Notes: generated by a model from the letters alone, not told the origin. Counted from the first letter of the stretch, positions 17,948 to 26,985 are shown. The stretch is 64,000 bases of DNA from Burkholderiales bacterium (GCA_016213205.1 JACRAZ010000060.1:62001-126000), one strand, 5' to 3'. Numbers and translations: made by a program.

Positions 17948-20387
17948 GGGTGCCTGCTCCTGCTTCGGGATTAGCAACATCCGCACCACCCTCGGGCGGG
18001 GTCCAGTGCCAGTAGCGTCGGCGCACGTGCCGGGTGCATTCGGCCGCACCATCGTGCCACACGTATGCACCGCATTGGTCCGTTCTCACCACTGGCACGC
18101 CACGTTCTGCGTACCGGGCCAGCACCTGGGGTGCCGGATGGCCGAAGCGGCTGCGGTAGCCGGCCTGCACCACGGCCACGCGCGGCTGCACCGCGTCGAG
18201 CCAGGCCGGGCTCGACGAGGTGCGGCTGCCGTGGTGCGGCACCAGCAGCAGGTCGCTGCGCAGCGCGGCGCCGTGGCGGGCCAGCAGCGCGGCTTCCTGG
18301 GGTGCCTCGATGTCGCCGGTGAGCAGCACGCTGCGGCCCAGGGTGTCGGCCACGCGCAGCACGCAGGACACGGCATTGGGCTTGTGCGGCCCGGCATGTT
18401 CGGCCGCGCCGGGGTGCAGCACCTCGAATCGCACGCCGTCCCACAGCCAGGACTGGCCGGCCTCGCAGGCCGCGTCGGCGGCCGGCCCCTGGCGCAAGGG
18501 ATGGCCCGGCTCGAGCGAGCTGCTCAGCGCACGCACCGGCAGCGCCGCCATCACCGAGGCGGCGCCGCCCACGTGGTCGGTGTCGCGGTGGCTCAGCATC
18601 AGCACATCGATGGCGGTTTCGCCCCGGGCGCGCAGCAGGGGCACCAGCACCCGCTGCCCGGCATCGGCATCGCGGCCGTACTGCGGGCCGGTGTCGTACA
18701 GCAGCAAGTGCGAGCGGGTGCGCACCAGCACGGCCGTGCCCTGCCCCACATCCGCCACCACCAGCTCGAAGCGGCCCGGCGCCGGCCGCTGCACCGGGGG
18801 CAGCAGCAGCGGCAGGGCCAGCGGCAGGGCCAGCCAGCGCACGCGCCAGGGCGCCGGCACCAGGGCCACCACCGCGGCCGCCAGCCCGCAGGCCATGCCC
18901 CAGCCCGGCGCCACCGGCACCTGCCACACCGCTGCCGGCCAGGCCGCCAGAACCGCCAGCACAGCCACCAGCGCCTGCACCAGCAGCGCTGCCAGCGACC
19001 ACAGCGGCGCCACCAGCACGCCCAGCATGGCCAAGGGGGTGACCAGCAGCGTCACCAGCGGGATGGCCAGCAGGTTGGCCACGAAACCCACCACCGAGAG
19101 CTGCTGGAAGAACACCAGCGACAAGGGCGCCAGGCCCAGCGTGGCGACCGCCTGCGAACGCAGCAGCCCCAGCAGCCGGTGGTGCCAGCCGCGCTGCGGG
19201 CGCGCGCTGTCGGCCGCCTCGGACAGCAGCAGCAGGCCGACAGCGGCAAACGACAACCAGAAGCCCGCCTGCAGCAGCGCCCACGGGTCCTGCAGCGTGA
19301 CCACCACCGCGGCCACCAGCAGCACCAGCAACCAGGGCCAGCGCATGCCGGCGCTGCGCAGCAGCACCGCGACCGCCAGCATCAGCAGCGTGCGCACCGC
19401 GGGCACGCCCCAGCCGGCCAGCAGGGCATAACCGGTGGCCACCAGCAGGCCGCCCCAGCGCCCGGCCAGCGAGGCCGGCAGCCACAGCACCAGGCGCTCG
19501 CTGCGCCGCCAGGCACCCGCCACCACCAGGCCGGCCAGCCAGGCGAACATGGTCACGTGCAGGCCGCTGATCGACATCAGGTGCGCGATGCCGGTGTTGC
19601 GGAACAGGTCCCAGTCGGCCCGCTCGATCGCGGCCTGGTCGCCCACCACCAGCGCGGCCAGCACGCCGGCAGCGCGTGGGTCGCTCACTTCACGCACTAT
19701 GGCGTCGCGCAGGGCTTGCCGCGCGCGCTCGACCGGGTGCCCGGTCGCATCGCCCAGCCGTTCGGCCGCCGGCCCCTGGGCCCGGACCCGCACATAGCCG
19801 GTGGCGCGCACGCCCTGCTCCCACAGCCAGAGCTCGCTGTCGAAGCCGGCCGGGTTCATGGCGCCGTGGGGCTGCTTCAGCCGCAGCGGCAGGCGCCAGC
19901 GCTGGCCGGCGCGCAGCTCGGCGCGGGGCTCGTCCAGCGGGTCTTCGTCGGCGAAGCCGCGGTACCAGCCCAGGGCCAGCTGGGACGGCAGGCTCACGCG
20001 CCGGCCATCCAGCCATGCCTGCTCCACCGTGAAGCGGAACCGCGTGCCCGAGGGCCCCAGCTGCGGCATGGCCGCCACGGTGCCGGTGACGAGCAGGTTG
20101 CGCCCTTCCAGGGCCGGGTCCAGCCGCTCGGCCAGCCGCGCCTGGGCGCGCCAGCCGGTGCTGCCGAAAGCCAGCAGGGCCAGCGCAACCGTGATCGCGC
20201 CCACGCCCCAGGGGCCCCGGCGCCAGCGCCAGGCGAGTGCCCCCAGCACCAGCGCGCCGCCGGCCAGCGCCAGGTAGGCCCCCCGCGGCCACAGCGCGGC
20301 CTGCTGCATCTGCAGCGCAACGCCCGCCAGCCACGCCATGCCTCCCCAGGCGATGCGCCATCCCGGGTTGAGCCCTGGTGTCGCCAT
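17928..20387 (-). CDS. comEC: ComEC/Rec2 DNA internalisation channel
   Basis: 819-residue inner-membrane protein that moves single-stranded DNA into the cytoplasm during natural transformation. An N-terminal region with DUF4131 character (residues 1-180) is followed by the polytopic competence domain, including SISGLHVTMFAWLAGL, LATGYALLAGW-like segments and many membrane helices. The C-terminal metallo-beta-lactamase-like domain carries LSHRDTDHVGG, GDIEAPQE and VPHHGSRTSS. Full length with the metal-ligand motif intact, so probably functional. Start MATPGLNPGW at 20387. It follows the EamA gene by 23 bases and its 3' end overlaps the ATP-grasp start, linking it physically to the cassette downstream. 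Confidence 0.94.
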   Translation of the reverse strand: MATPGLNPGWRIAWGGMAWLAGVALQMQQAALWPRGAYLALAGGALVLGALAWRWRRGPWGVGAITVALALLAFGSTGWRAQARLAERLDPALEGRNLLVTGTVAAMPQLGPSGTRFRFTVEQAWLDGRRVSLPSQLALGWYRGFADEDPLDEPRAELRAGQRWRLPLRLKQPHGAMNPAGFDSELWLWEQGVRATGYVRVRAQGPAAERLGDATGHPVERARQALRDAIVREVSDPRAAGVLAALVVGDQAAIERADWDLFRNTGIAHLMSISGLHVTMFAWLAGLVVAGAWRRSERLVLWLPASLAGRWGGLLVATGYALLAGWGVPAVRTLLMLAVAVLLRSAGMRWPWLLVLLVAAVVVTLQDPWALLQAGFWLSFAAVGLLLLSEAADSARPQRGWHHRLLGLLRSQAVATLGLAPLSLVFFQQLSVVGFVANLLAIPLVTLLVTPLAMLGVLVAPLWSLAALLVQALVAVLAVLAAWPAAVWQVPVAPGWGMACGLAAAVVALVPAPWRVRWLALPLALPLLLPPVQRPAPGRFELVVADVGQGTAVLVRTRSHLLLYDTGPQYGRDADAGQRVLVPLLRARGETAIDVLMLSHRDTDHVGGAASVMAALPVRALSSSLEPGHPLRQGPAADAACEAGQSWLWDGVRFEVLHPGAAEHAGPHKPNAVSCVLRVADTLGRSVLLTGDIEAPQEAALLARHGAALRSDLLLVPHHGSRTSSSPAWLDAVQPRVAVVQAGYRSRFGHPAPQVLARYAERGVPVVRTDQCGAYVWHDGAAECTRHVRRRYWHWTPPEGGADVANPEAGAGTHDPQIR

Positions 20388-20410
20388 CGGGCGAGTGTAG
20401 GAGCGGGCGT

Positions 20411-21283
20411 TCAGCCCGCGCGTGCCGCGGGCCGCAGCCTCCCCAGGTTCAACAGGTTGCCGGCCAGGATCAGCACCGTGCCCAGCACCGTGAAGGCGTC
20501 GATGCGCTCGGCATACACCAGCCAGCCGGCCAGCGCGGTGAGCGGCACGCGCAGGAAGTCCATCGGCACCACCACGGTGGCATCGGCGTGGCGCATCGCG
20601 CGGGTCATGCAGTAGTGCGAGAAGGTGCCGCAGAAGGCGATCAGCAGCACCCAGCCCCACACGCCGGCCGTGGGCCAGCGCCAGACCCACAGCGCCGGCA
20701 GCAGGCCGATCAGCGATTGCACGACCAGCATCCAGAAGATGATCACCACCGTGTCGTCGGTGCGGGTGAGCGATTTCACCATCGTGACCGAGACCGCGAA
20801 GCCCAGCGCCGCGGCCAGCGCGATGCCCTGGCCGGCACTGATGCCGGTGCCCGCCGGCCGCACGATGATGGCCACCCCCACCAGCCCGAGCAGCACCGCG
20901 GCGAGCTTCCAGCGCGTGGGCCGCTCGCCCAGCGCCAGCGCGGCCAGCAGCACCGTCCACAAGGGCATCGTGAACTCGATGGCCACCACCTGGGCCAGCG
21001 GGATCATCGTCAGCGCGGCGAACCAGCCGTACTGGGCGGCGTAATGCACCAGGTTGCGCCCGGTGTGCTGCCACGGCCGGGCGGTCTTCATCGTGGCCAG
21101 GCCGCCGTGCGCGTGCACCAGGGGGTACAGCATCAGCAGCCCGATCAGCGAGCGCAGCGCCATCACCTGGAACACCGCCAACTCGCGCGTGGCCTGGCGC
21201 CCGGCAACGGCGATCACCACCATCAGCACCAGCCAGCCGGCCATCCACAGCGCAGCCTTCGACAAGGATGCGGCGGGCGGCAT
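20411..21283 (-). CDS. EamA/DMT-superfamily transporter
   Basis: 290-residue inner-membrane permease of the drug/metabolite transporter superfamily with about ten hydrophobic helices in two EamA repeats. Examples are AALWMAGWLVLMVVIAVAG at the start, GERPTRWKLAAVLLGLVGVA at the end of repeat one, and PLTALAGWLVYAERIDAFTV in repeat two. The substrate cannot be read from sequence; such proteins export amino acids, nucleosides or other small metabolites. Start MPPAASLSKAA at 21283; an in-frame extension to 21409 would overlap the divergent RidA start and is not hydrophobic. A GCGGGC/GCCCGC hairpin (20403-20419) spans the stop codon but lacks a U-run, so read-through into comEC is likely. Confidence 0.87.
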   Translation of the reverse strand: MPPAASLSKAALWMAGWLVLMVVIAVAGRQATRELAVFQVMALRSLIGLLMLYPLVHAHGGLATMKTARPWQHTGRNLVHYAAQYGWFAALTMIPLAQVVAIEFTMPLWTVLLAALALGERPTRWKLAAVLLGLVGVAIIVRPAGTGISAGQGIALAAALGFAVSVTMVKSLTRTDDTVVIIFWMLVVQSLIGLLPALWVWRWPTAGVWGWVLLIAFCGTFSHYCMTRAMRHADATVVVPMDFLRVPLTALAGWLVYAERIDAFTVLGTVLILAGNLLNLGRLRPAARAG

Positions 21284-21407
21284 CAAGCGGTGAGCGCTGC
21301 TGCGGGCATGGTGCAGGCGGCAAGGTGGTCGGGGCGGGGCCGCAGTGTATGCCGCTGCACCCGCGTGTAGCATGCGGGCCTCGTCACTTCCCCCTCGGGT
21401 CGTCGCC

Positions 21408-21863
21408 ATGTCCGTCTACGACAAGCTCAGCCAGCTGGGCATCACGCTGCCGCCGGTGGCCGTGCCCGCGGCCGCCTACGTGCCCTTCGTGCGCACCGGC
21501 AACCTGGTGTTCCTGTCCGGCCACATCGCCAAGAAGGATGGCAAGCCCTGGGTGGGACAGCTCGGCCTGACGATGAGCACCGAGGAAGGCCAGGCCGCGG
21601 CGCGCAACGTCGCGATCGACCTGCTGGGCACGCTGCACGCGGCGGTGGGCGACCTGAACCAGGTCAGCCGCATCGTCAAGCTGATGAGCCTGGTGAACTC
21701 CACCGCCACCTTCATCGAGCATCACCTGGTCACCAACGGCGCCTCCGAGCTGATCGGCGAGGTGTTCGGCCCGCTGGGTGCCCATGCCCGCAGCGCGTTC
21801 GGCGTGGCGCAGATCCCGCTGGGGGCCTGTGTCGAGATCGAGCTGATCGCCGAAGTCCGGTGA
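21408..21863 (+). CDS. RidA/YjgF-like protein
   Basis: 151-residue member of the RidA/YER057c/UK114 superfamily, cytoplasmic and probably trimeric. Visible family blocks are GNLVFLSGHIAKKDGKP, EEGQAAARNVAIDLLGTLHA, VSRIVKLMSLVNSTATF and ARSAFGVAQIPLGACVEIEL. It is longer than classical RidA (about 128 residues). The strand that carries the catalytic Arg in RidA (A-R-L-P) reads A-Q-I-P here, so it belongs to the divergent RidA-like branch and imine deaminase activity should not be assumed. Start MSVYDKLSQ at 21408. The stop overlaps the GTG start of the DsbB-like gene (GTGA), implying coupling. Confidence 0.9.
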   Translation: MSVYDKLSQLGITLPPVAVPAAAYVPFVRTGNLVFLSGHIAKKDGKPWVGQLGLTMSTEEGQAAARNVAIDLLGTLHAAVGDLNQVSRIVKLMSLVNSTATFIEHHLVTNGASELIGEVFGPLGAHARSAFGVAQIPLGACVEIELIAEVR

Positions 21864-22405
21864 GCGCGCATGGCCAGTCCAAAGCACTCACGCCGGCGCG
21901 CGAACAGCGCGGAGGCTCCCTTTTGAGCCGCGCCGCGGGAGCCGACCTGCGGCTGTCCGCCGTGGCCCTGGGTGCGGGCGCAGGCCTGGCCGCGGCGCTG
22001 GTGTCGCAGCATGTGTTCGGCACCCAGCCCTGCCCCTGGTGCGTGCTGCAGCGGCTGATCTTCGTGCTGCTGGGGCTGGCCGCGCTGCTGGGCCTGGCCT
22101 GGCGTTCGGGCCTCGGCGCGCGCGTGGGCGCGGCCCTGGCCGCCGCCATGGCGGTGTGGGGCGTGGGCACGGCCTTGTGGCACCACTTCGTCGCGGCCTC
22201 GTCGGCCTCGTGCAACCTGACCTTTGCCGACCGCTTCATCGGCGCCACCGGGCTCGACAGCCTGTGGCCGCAGGTGTTTGCCGCCTATGCCTCCTGTGCC
22301 GATGGCGCGGCGCACCTGCTGGGCCTGCCCTACGAGCTGTGGAGCCTGGGGCTCTATGCCGTGCTCGGGCTGATCGCGGCCTCGGCCTGGCGCCGCCGCG
22401 GCTGA
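21860..22405 (+). CDS. dsbB: Disulfide bond formation protein DsbB
   Basis: Inner-membrane quinone reductase that reoxidises periplasmic DsbA. 181 residues with four hydrophobic segments. The redox pairs are C58/C61 in QPCPWCVLQR and C118/C146 in SASCNLTFAD and YASCADG, matching the two essential periplasmic cysteine pairs. About 25 residues precede the first helix, a little longer than in E. coli. The GTG start overlaps the RidA-like stop; there is no other start before the first membrane helix. No dsbA is in the window. Confidence 0.93.
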   Translation: MSAHGQSKALTPAREQRGGSLLSRAAGADLRLSAVALGAGAGLAAALVSQHVFGTQPCPWCVLQRLIFVLLGLAALLGLAWRSGLGARVGAALAAAMAVWGVGTALWHHFVAASSASCNLTFADRFIGATGLDSLWPQVFAAYASCADGAAHLLGLPYELWSLGLYAVLGLIAASAWRRRG

Positions 22406-22422
22406 CGCGGCCCTGCCCCCCT

Positions 22423-23289
22423 TCAGGCGCCTGCATCACGCCGGCCCCACTGCTGGCACGCGCCGAGCACGCTGTCTTTGAGCAGCCACCACGCGATGCG
22501 CGGGTTCTCGCCCAGCTTGCGCAAGGCATACGGCCGCCAGGGCATGCCGTAGGGCAGGTACAGCCGCACCGGCACGCCCAGCGCATCGGCCACCTGCTGC
22601 GGCGCGCGGCGTGGCAGGCCGTGCAGCAATTCCAGCTCGCAGCGTGTGCCGGCCGCCTGCAGCCGCGCCAGCGCCTCGTGGGCCAGTGCCGGGTCGTGCG
22701 TGGCCACGGCCAGCTCGGGCACGCGGCCCGCCAGCCGCTCCACCAGCGCCAGAAAGCCGGCCCGCGCGTCGGCCCGCGGGTGGGCCGGGTCCGGCCACTC
22801 ACCCTTCACGATGCGCGGCCGCACGCCCAGCGCGCAGGCCATCTCGGCATCGTCCAGGCTGCGTGGCCAGCGGCCCGGCAGCGTGAGGCCCAGCGAGCCG
22901 CCCTGCCCGGCCGCCTGCGCCAGGCAGTGCAGCGTGGGGCCGGCGCTGGCGATGTCGTGCGAATCGAAGTGCACGTGCACCCCGCGTGCCCGCGCATGGG
23001 CCAGCACCGGCGCCATCGCCTGCGCATCGAAGCCGAAGGCCGGCGCCTTGATCGACAAATAGCCCGCGGGCTGCAACCCGGCCACCGTGTCCACGATGGC
23101 CAGGCACTCTGCGGCCACCGCCGGCACCGCGCGGCCCGGCGGGTTGAAGTAGCCCAGCGTGCAGCCCGCGCCCGTGGCCGCCAGCGTGCCGGCCCGGCGG
23201 CGCACGGCGTCCAGTGTCCAGCCCGGCACGTAGGCGCGGCCGGCCAGTTGCAGCAGCAGGCGCAGGGGCAGCGTGGCGAGTTGTCGCAT
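22423..23289 (-). CDS. Proline dehydrogenase-like FAD-linked oxidoreductase
   Basis: 288-residue protein with the (beta/alpha)8 proline dehydrogenase/PutA pattern. The recognisable part is the C-terminal FAD and substrate region: CELELLHGLPRR, VRLYLPYGMPWRPYALRKLG and ENPRIAWWLLKDS. Earlier strands include VHVHFDSHD and RIVKGEWPDP, which match the basic/acidic strand ends of ProDH barrels. There is no DNA-binding or aldehyde dehydrogenase part, so it is a monofunctional, ProDH-like enzyme. Whether proline is the substrate cannot be decided. Start MRQLATLPLR at 23289, 14 bases after the stop of the acyltransferase gene, so the two are probably co-transcribed. Confidence 0.78.
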   Translation of the reverse strand: MRQLATLPLRLLLQLAGRAYVPGWTLDAVRRRAGTLAATGAGCTLGYFNPPGRAVPAVAAECLAIVDTVAGLQPAGYLSIKAPAFGFDAQAMAPVLAHARARGVHVHFDSHDIASAGPTLHCLAQAAGQGGSLGLTLPGRWPRSLDDAEMACALGVRPRIVKGEWPDPAHPRADARAGFLALVERLAGRVPELAVATHDPALAHEALARLQAAGTRCELELLHGLPRRAPQQVADALGVPVRLYLPYGMPWRPYALRKLGENPRIAWWLLKDSVLGACQQWGRRDAGA

Positions 23290-23303
23290 GCGCGGGCCCC
23301 CGC

Positions 23304-24356
23304 TCAGCGCCGCCGCAGCCAGCGGCGGGCCAGGTGGTGCGCGTGGCCCGCGGCGCCGCGCGCCAGCACCAGCGCCGTGGCCGCCCCCAGCGGCAGCGCC
23401 TGCACCTGCAGGTAGTGGCGGGTCTGCCGTGTCCACAGCCGCGTCCAATCGTCCATCCCGCCCATGAACTCGTAGGACAGCAGCTGCTGCCGGGCGGCAT
23501 GGGCCAGCGTGTGGCGCATCAGCAGCTGGCCGGGCGAGCAATCGGCGCAGGCCTCGTCGTGGCTGATCTTCAGCAGCCAGAAGCGCTGGCGCCATTGCAG
23601 CGCGATCTGCATCGCCACCGCTTGCTCGCCCAGGCGCAGCAGTGCGATGCGCAGCGTGCCCGCCGCCGCCGCGGCCTGCACCACGCTGGCAATGAACCCG
23701 CCCTGGCGGGCATCGGCCGTCAGCGCGGTGCCGGTGTCCTGCTTCCAGCTGCGTGATTCCACCGCCAGCGCCTCGGCGAGCACGCGCTGCAAACCGCTGC
23801 CGGGCGTTGGCGCGTGCAGCTCGTAGTGCAGCGGCCCGCGCGCCGCGGCACGACGTTCATAACGCCTGAAATCCGCGTGTCGGCGGGGGCTGAGATCGCC
23901 CCCACCCTGCGCCCAGCGGGCACCGAGCTCGATCACCGGAGTGGGCATGGCCGGCCGCACCCGCAGCCAACCGCGCCCCGCGAAGGCCCGGCGCAGCGCG
24001 GGCAGCGTGGGCGATTCGGCCGGCAGGCGCTCCAGCCACAGCGGCAGGCGCAGCCGCGCCACGCCCTCGGCCAGCCGGTCCAGCGCCTCGGGCGAGTTCC
24101 ACAGCCAGTCGCTGGGCTCGAACATGGCCGGCGGCTCGCGCAGCCAGTGGCCCACGCGCACCAATGGGGCCAGCGCGGCCAGGCCGCCGGCCTGCGGCAC
24201 CGCCATGAAGTGCCAGGCCTTCGGCGAATGCACCAGCCCGGCACGCGCGCGCACCCAGGGCGGGCTCTGCATCGGGATGGCCGGGGCCTGCGCCGGCAGT
24301 TGCGGCCAGGCCTCGTCGGCCGGCAGCCGCGCAAGCAGGGTGGCGGAGGCGTTCAT
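23304..24356 (-). CDS. GNAT/FemAB-like acyltransferase (CelD/BcsL family)
   Basis: 350-residue soluble protein with the FemAB/CelD-type GNAT fold. The recognisable C-terminal acetyltransferase half includes LRIALLRLGEQAVAMQIALQ, FWLLKISHDEACADCSPGQL, LLMRHTL and YEFMGGMDDWTRLWTRQTRH, the last resembling the D-F-G-x-G-x-x-x-Y-K end of the family. The N-terminal half is Trp/Pro-rich and weakly conserved. The usual acceptor is unknown; relatives act on cell-surface polymers or amino groups. It is divergent from a second protein of the same family (24455-25669) with only about 100 bases between the starts. Upstream of the ProDH-like gene. Confidence 0.78.
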   Translation of the reverse strand: MNASATLLARLPADEAWPQLPAQAPAIPMQSPPWVRARAGLVHSPKAWHFMAVPQAGGLAALAPLVRVGHWLREPPAMFEPSDWLWNSPEALDRLAEGVARLRLPLWLERLPAESPTLPALRRAFAGRGWLRVRPAMPTPVIELGARWAQGGGDLSPRRHADFRRYERRAAARGPLHYELHAPTPGSGLQRVLAEALAVESRSWKQDTGTALTADARQGGFIASVVQAAAAAGTLRIALLRLGEQAVAMQIALQWRQRFWLLKISHDEACADCSPGQLLMRHTLAHAARQQLLSYEFMGGMDDWTRLWTRQTRHYLQVQALPLGAATALVLARGAAGHAHHLARRWLRRR

Positions 24357-24454
24357 CGTTCACGGCCGCACGGCACACCGCAGCGCGCGGCAGGCCGCGC
24401 GCGCCGCGTCGGCTTCGTATAGTGCTCGGCTGCCATGGCGCGGCATTCTCCCCG

Positions 24455-25669
24455 ATGGACCCGGCCGCGCGCACCCGCCACGCCGCCATGCATTACCGCT
24501 TTCGACGCTTCGACAGCTTCCCCGACCTGCCGCCGGCCTATGCCGGCCTGCAAGCCGAACTGGCGCGTGCCGGCTTCTTCGGCGACCCGGCCTGGTTTGC
24601 CCTGCTGATGCGCCACCTGTTCGATCCGGCCGACCGCCTGCAGCTCTACGCCGTGGAAGACGCCGCCAACGGCCGGCCGCTGCTGCTGGCCCCGCTGCGC
24701 AGCGGGCGGCGTGATCCGGCGGCCCCCGGTGCGCGTGCCATCGGCTCGGTGAGCCACCCGGAGAACCTGGCGCTGGCCGCGGTGGTGTTCGAGCCGTCGC
24801 TGGCGCAGCCGGAGGATGCGGCGTGCGCGCTGTTCAGCGCGTTCCGCCGCGGCGACCCGGCGCTGTGCGACGCACCGGTGGACCTGATCCGGCTGTGGCC
24901 GGTGGAAGTCGATTCCGACCTCGCCGACATCCTGCTGCTGGCGCTGCACGACGCCGGCTACCGGGTGCAGCCCTATGCCAACTCGACCAACCGCTTCGAG
25001 GCCACGGCCGGGCTGCGCTACGAACAGTACTTCGCGCAGCGCAGCGCCAACCTGCGCTACAGCGCCCGGCGCCGCCGGCGCGCGCTGGAACGCACCGGCA
25101 CGCTGGCGCTCACGGTGGTGCGGGGCGGTGCCGAGCTGCCGGCGGCGATCGACGACTACCTGGCCGTGGCGCGCGCCAGCTGGAAAGAGCACCACACCAT
25201 GGTCTCGGGCGACATGATCGCGATGATCTGGCTCGCCGCCGAGCGTGGCACGCTGCGCCTGGGCCTGCTGCACCTGGGCGGCGTGCCGGCGGCGGTGCAG
25301 TTCTGGATCGTCAGCGCCGGGGTGGCGCATTGCGTGCGGCTGGCCTACGCCGAGGCCTACAAGGCTTCGGCCGTGGGCGTGGTGCTCACCGACTTCATGA
25401 TCGCGCAGGTGCTCGACGGCGACCAGGCCGAGCGCATCGACTTCGGCTACGGGCGGGAGGATTACAAGCGCGGCTGGATGCGGGCGGTGCGGGTGTACGC
25501 CGGCCTGATGGCCTTCAACCCCGGCACCTGGCGCGGGCGCTGGCACATGCTGCGCCACTTCGGCGGGCAGCGCCTCAAGCGCTGGTTGAAGGCCTGGCTG
25601 GTGCGATGGCGACTGCGCCGGGCCGACCGCACCGACCCCGCCGCCGCCCCGGACGCCGGAGGCGACTGA
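24455..25669 (+). CDS. GNAT/FemAB-like acyltransferase (CelD/BcsL family), second copy
   Basis: About 404 residues with the same GNAT/FemAB organisation as the divergent neighbour. Key blocks are [60 protein letters not shown] and IDFGYGREDYKRGWM, a clear form of the CelD C-terminal motif. The C-terminus is strongly basic (RLKRWLKAWLVRWRLRRADR), which may bring it to membrane or polyanion surfaces. The start is uncertain: ATG 24455, ATG 24488 (MHYRFRRF) or GTG 24422; none has a good ribosome-binding site. Followed by the UbiM-like gene after 45 bases. Confidence 0.8.
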   Translation: MDPAARTRHAAMHYRFRRFDSFPDLPPAYAGLQAELARAGFFGDPAWFALLMRHLFDPADRLQLYAVEDAANGRPLLLAPLRSGRRDPAAPGARAIGSVSHPENLALAAVVFEPSLAQPEDAACALFSAFRRGDPALCDAPVDLIRLWPVEVDSDLADILLLALHDAGYRVQPYANSTNRFEATAGLRYEQYFAQRSANLRYSARRRRRALERTGTLALTVVRGGAELPAAIDDYLAVARASWKEHHTMVSGDMIAMIWLAAERGTLRLGLLHLGGVPAAVQFWIVSAGVAHCVRLAYAEAYKASAVGVVLTDFMIAQVLDGDQAERIDFGYGREDYKRGWMRAVRVYAGLMAFNPGTWRGRWHMLRHFGGQRLKRWLKAWLVRWRLRRADRTDPAAAPDAGGD

Positions 25670-25679
25670 CACGCGTCAA

Positions 25680-25700
25680 GCCCCGGCCCGGGCCCGGGGC
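25680..25700. other. GC-only hairpin between acyltransferase and UbiM-like gene
   Basis: The stem GCCCCGG/CCGGGGC encloses a CCCGGGC loop, all within the 45-base spacer. There is no U-run, so it is not a standard terminator. It could slow ribosomes or stabilise an RNA end before the UbiM-like start at 25715. Confidence 0.3.
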
Positions 25701-25714
25701 CCATCATCGGCGCG

Positions 25715-26971
25715 ATGAACTCCGACGCAGATGTCCTGATCGTCGGCGCGGGCCCCTCCGGCCTGTCGCTGGCTGCCGCGCTGGCCGATGCCGGCCTCGC
25801 ACCCCTGGTGCTGGAACAACAGCCGCGTGCCGCGCTCGACGCGCCGGCACCGGACGGGCGCGAGATCGCCCTCACCCACCGCGCCCGCCGCGTGATGGAG
25901 GCGCTGGGCCTGTGGCAGCGTGTGCCCGAGGCCGAAGTGGCCCCCTTGCGCGAAGCGCGCGTGATCGATGGCGACGCGCCCACCACGCTGGCCTTCGGGC
26001 CGGGCGATCCCACGCTCGGCTGGCTGATCGGCAACCACGAGATCCGGCGCGCGGCACTGGCCGCCGCCCTGGCCCGCCCGGCGGTGCAGCTGCGCTGCGA
26101 CGCACGGGTGACCGCCCTCGCGCTGGACGACGACATCGCCCGCCTCACGCTGGCCGATGGCAGCGTGCTGCGCGCGCCCCTGGTGGTGGCGGCCGACAGC
26201 CGCTTCTCGCAGACGCGGCGGCTGGCCGGCATCGGCGCCTCGATGCGCGACTTCGGCCGCAGCGTGGTGGTGGGCCGCGTGGCCCATGCGCAGCCGAACC
26301 ACGGCATCGCCTGGGAGTGCTTCCGCTACGGCAACACCCTGGCGCTGCTGCCGATGAACGACAACCGCAGCTCGGCCGTGGTGACGGTGGCCAGCCACCG
26401 CGCCCCCGAGTGGCTGGCGCTGGACGATGCCGAGTTCGCGGCCCGCATCGAGGCGCAATCCCAGGGCCGGCTGGGCACCATGCGGGCCGACGGCCCGCGC
26501 CACCACTACCCGCTGGTGGGCGTGTACGCGCACCGTTTCGTCGCGCCGCGCTTTGCGCTGATCGGCGATGCCGCCGTCGGCATGCACCCGGTCACCGCGC
26601 ACGGCTACAACTTCGGCCTCTACGGCGTGGAGGTGCTCGCGCGTGAGCTGCGGCAAGCGCGTGAGGCCGGCCACGACATCGGTGCGCTGCCCGCGCTGCA
26701 AGCCTTCGAGCGCGAACACCGCCGCAGCACGCTGCCGGTGTACCTGGGCACGAATGCGATCGTCACGCTGTTCACCGACGAAAGCGCGCCGGCCAAGTTC
26801 GCCCGCCAGGCGGTGCTGCGGGTGGCCGATGGCGCGCCGCTGCTCAACGGGCTGATCAAGGCCGCGATCACGCGGCAGCTCACGGGCGCGGAAGGCCGCG
26901 CCTGGCCCCGGCCGCCATGGCCGGTGTTCGACAAGGCCGCGAAGGCCGTGCAGTCGGTACTGGCACGCTGA
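25715..26971 (+). CDS. ubiM: UbiM-like FAD-dependent ubiquinone-biosynthesis hydroxylase (UbiH/UbiF/COQ6 family)
   Basis: 418-residue flavoprotein monooxygenase that would hydroxylate the ubiquinone ring (UbiM type, 5-demethoxyubiquinol hydroxylation). The N-terminal Rossmann motif is VLIVGAGPSGLSLA (residues 7-20). PDGREIALTHRARRVMEALG and PLREARVIDG match the UbiM subgroup as I recall it, and the second FAD motif is ALIGDAAVGMHPVTAHGYNF near residue 285. The DG motif region (VVAADSRFSQTRRL) is present. Start MNSDADVLIVG at 25715. I am confident of the flavin hydroxylase family, less so of the exact ring position. Followed by the HopA1-like gene after 14 bases. Confidence 0.8.
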   Translation: MNSDADVLIVGAGPSGLSLAAALADAGLAPLVLEQQPRAALDAPAPDGREIALTHRARRVMEALGLWQRVPEAEVAPLREARVIDGDAPTTLAFGPGDPTLGWLIGNHEIRRAALAAALARPAVQLRCDARVTALALDDDIARLTLADGSVLRAPLVVAADSRFSQTRRLAGIGASMRDFGRSVVVGRVAHAQPNHGIAWECFRYGNTLALLPMNDNRSSAVVTVASHRAPEWLALDDAEFAARIEAQSQGRLGTMRADGPRHHYPLVGVYAHRFVAPRFALIGDAAVGMHPVTAHGYNFGLYGVEVLARELRQAREAGHDIGALPALQAFEREHRRSTLPVYLGTNAIVTLFTDESAPAKFARQAVLRVADGAPLLNGLIKAAITRQLTGAEGRAWPRPPWPVFDKAAKAVQSVLAR

Positions 26972-26985
26972 ACAGGAGGCCCACC

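Noticed and set aside
8486..18070. An Anbu-type proteasome-like peptidase gene, often found with this cassette
   Set aside because: I searched both strands of this region by eye; every stretch is accounted for by the five genes and no HslV-like Thr-start protein is present.
20403..20419. GCGGGC/GCCCGC hairpin at the end of the EamA gene as a terminator
   Set aside because: No U-run follows on the transcribed strand and it overlaps the stop codon.
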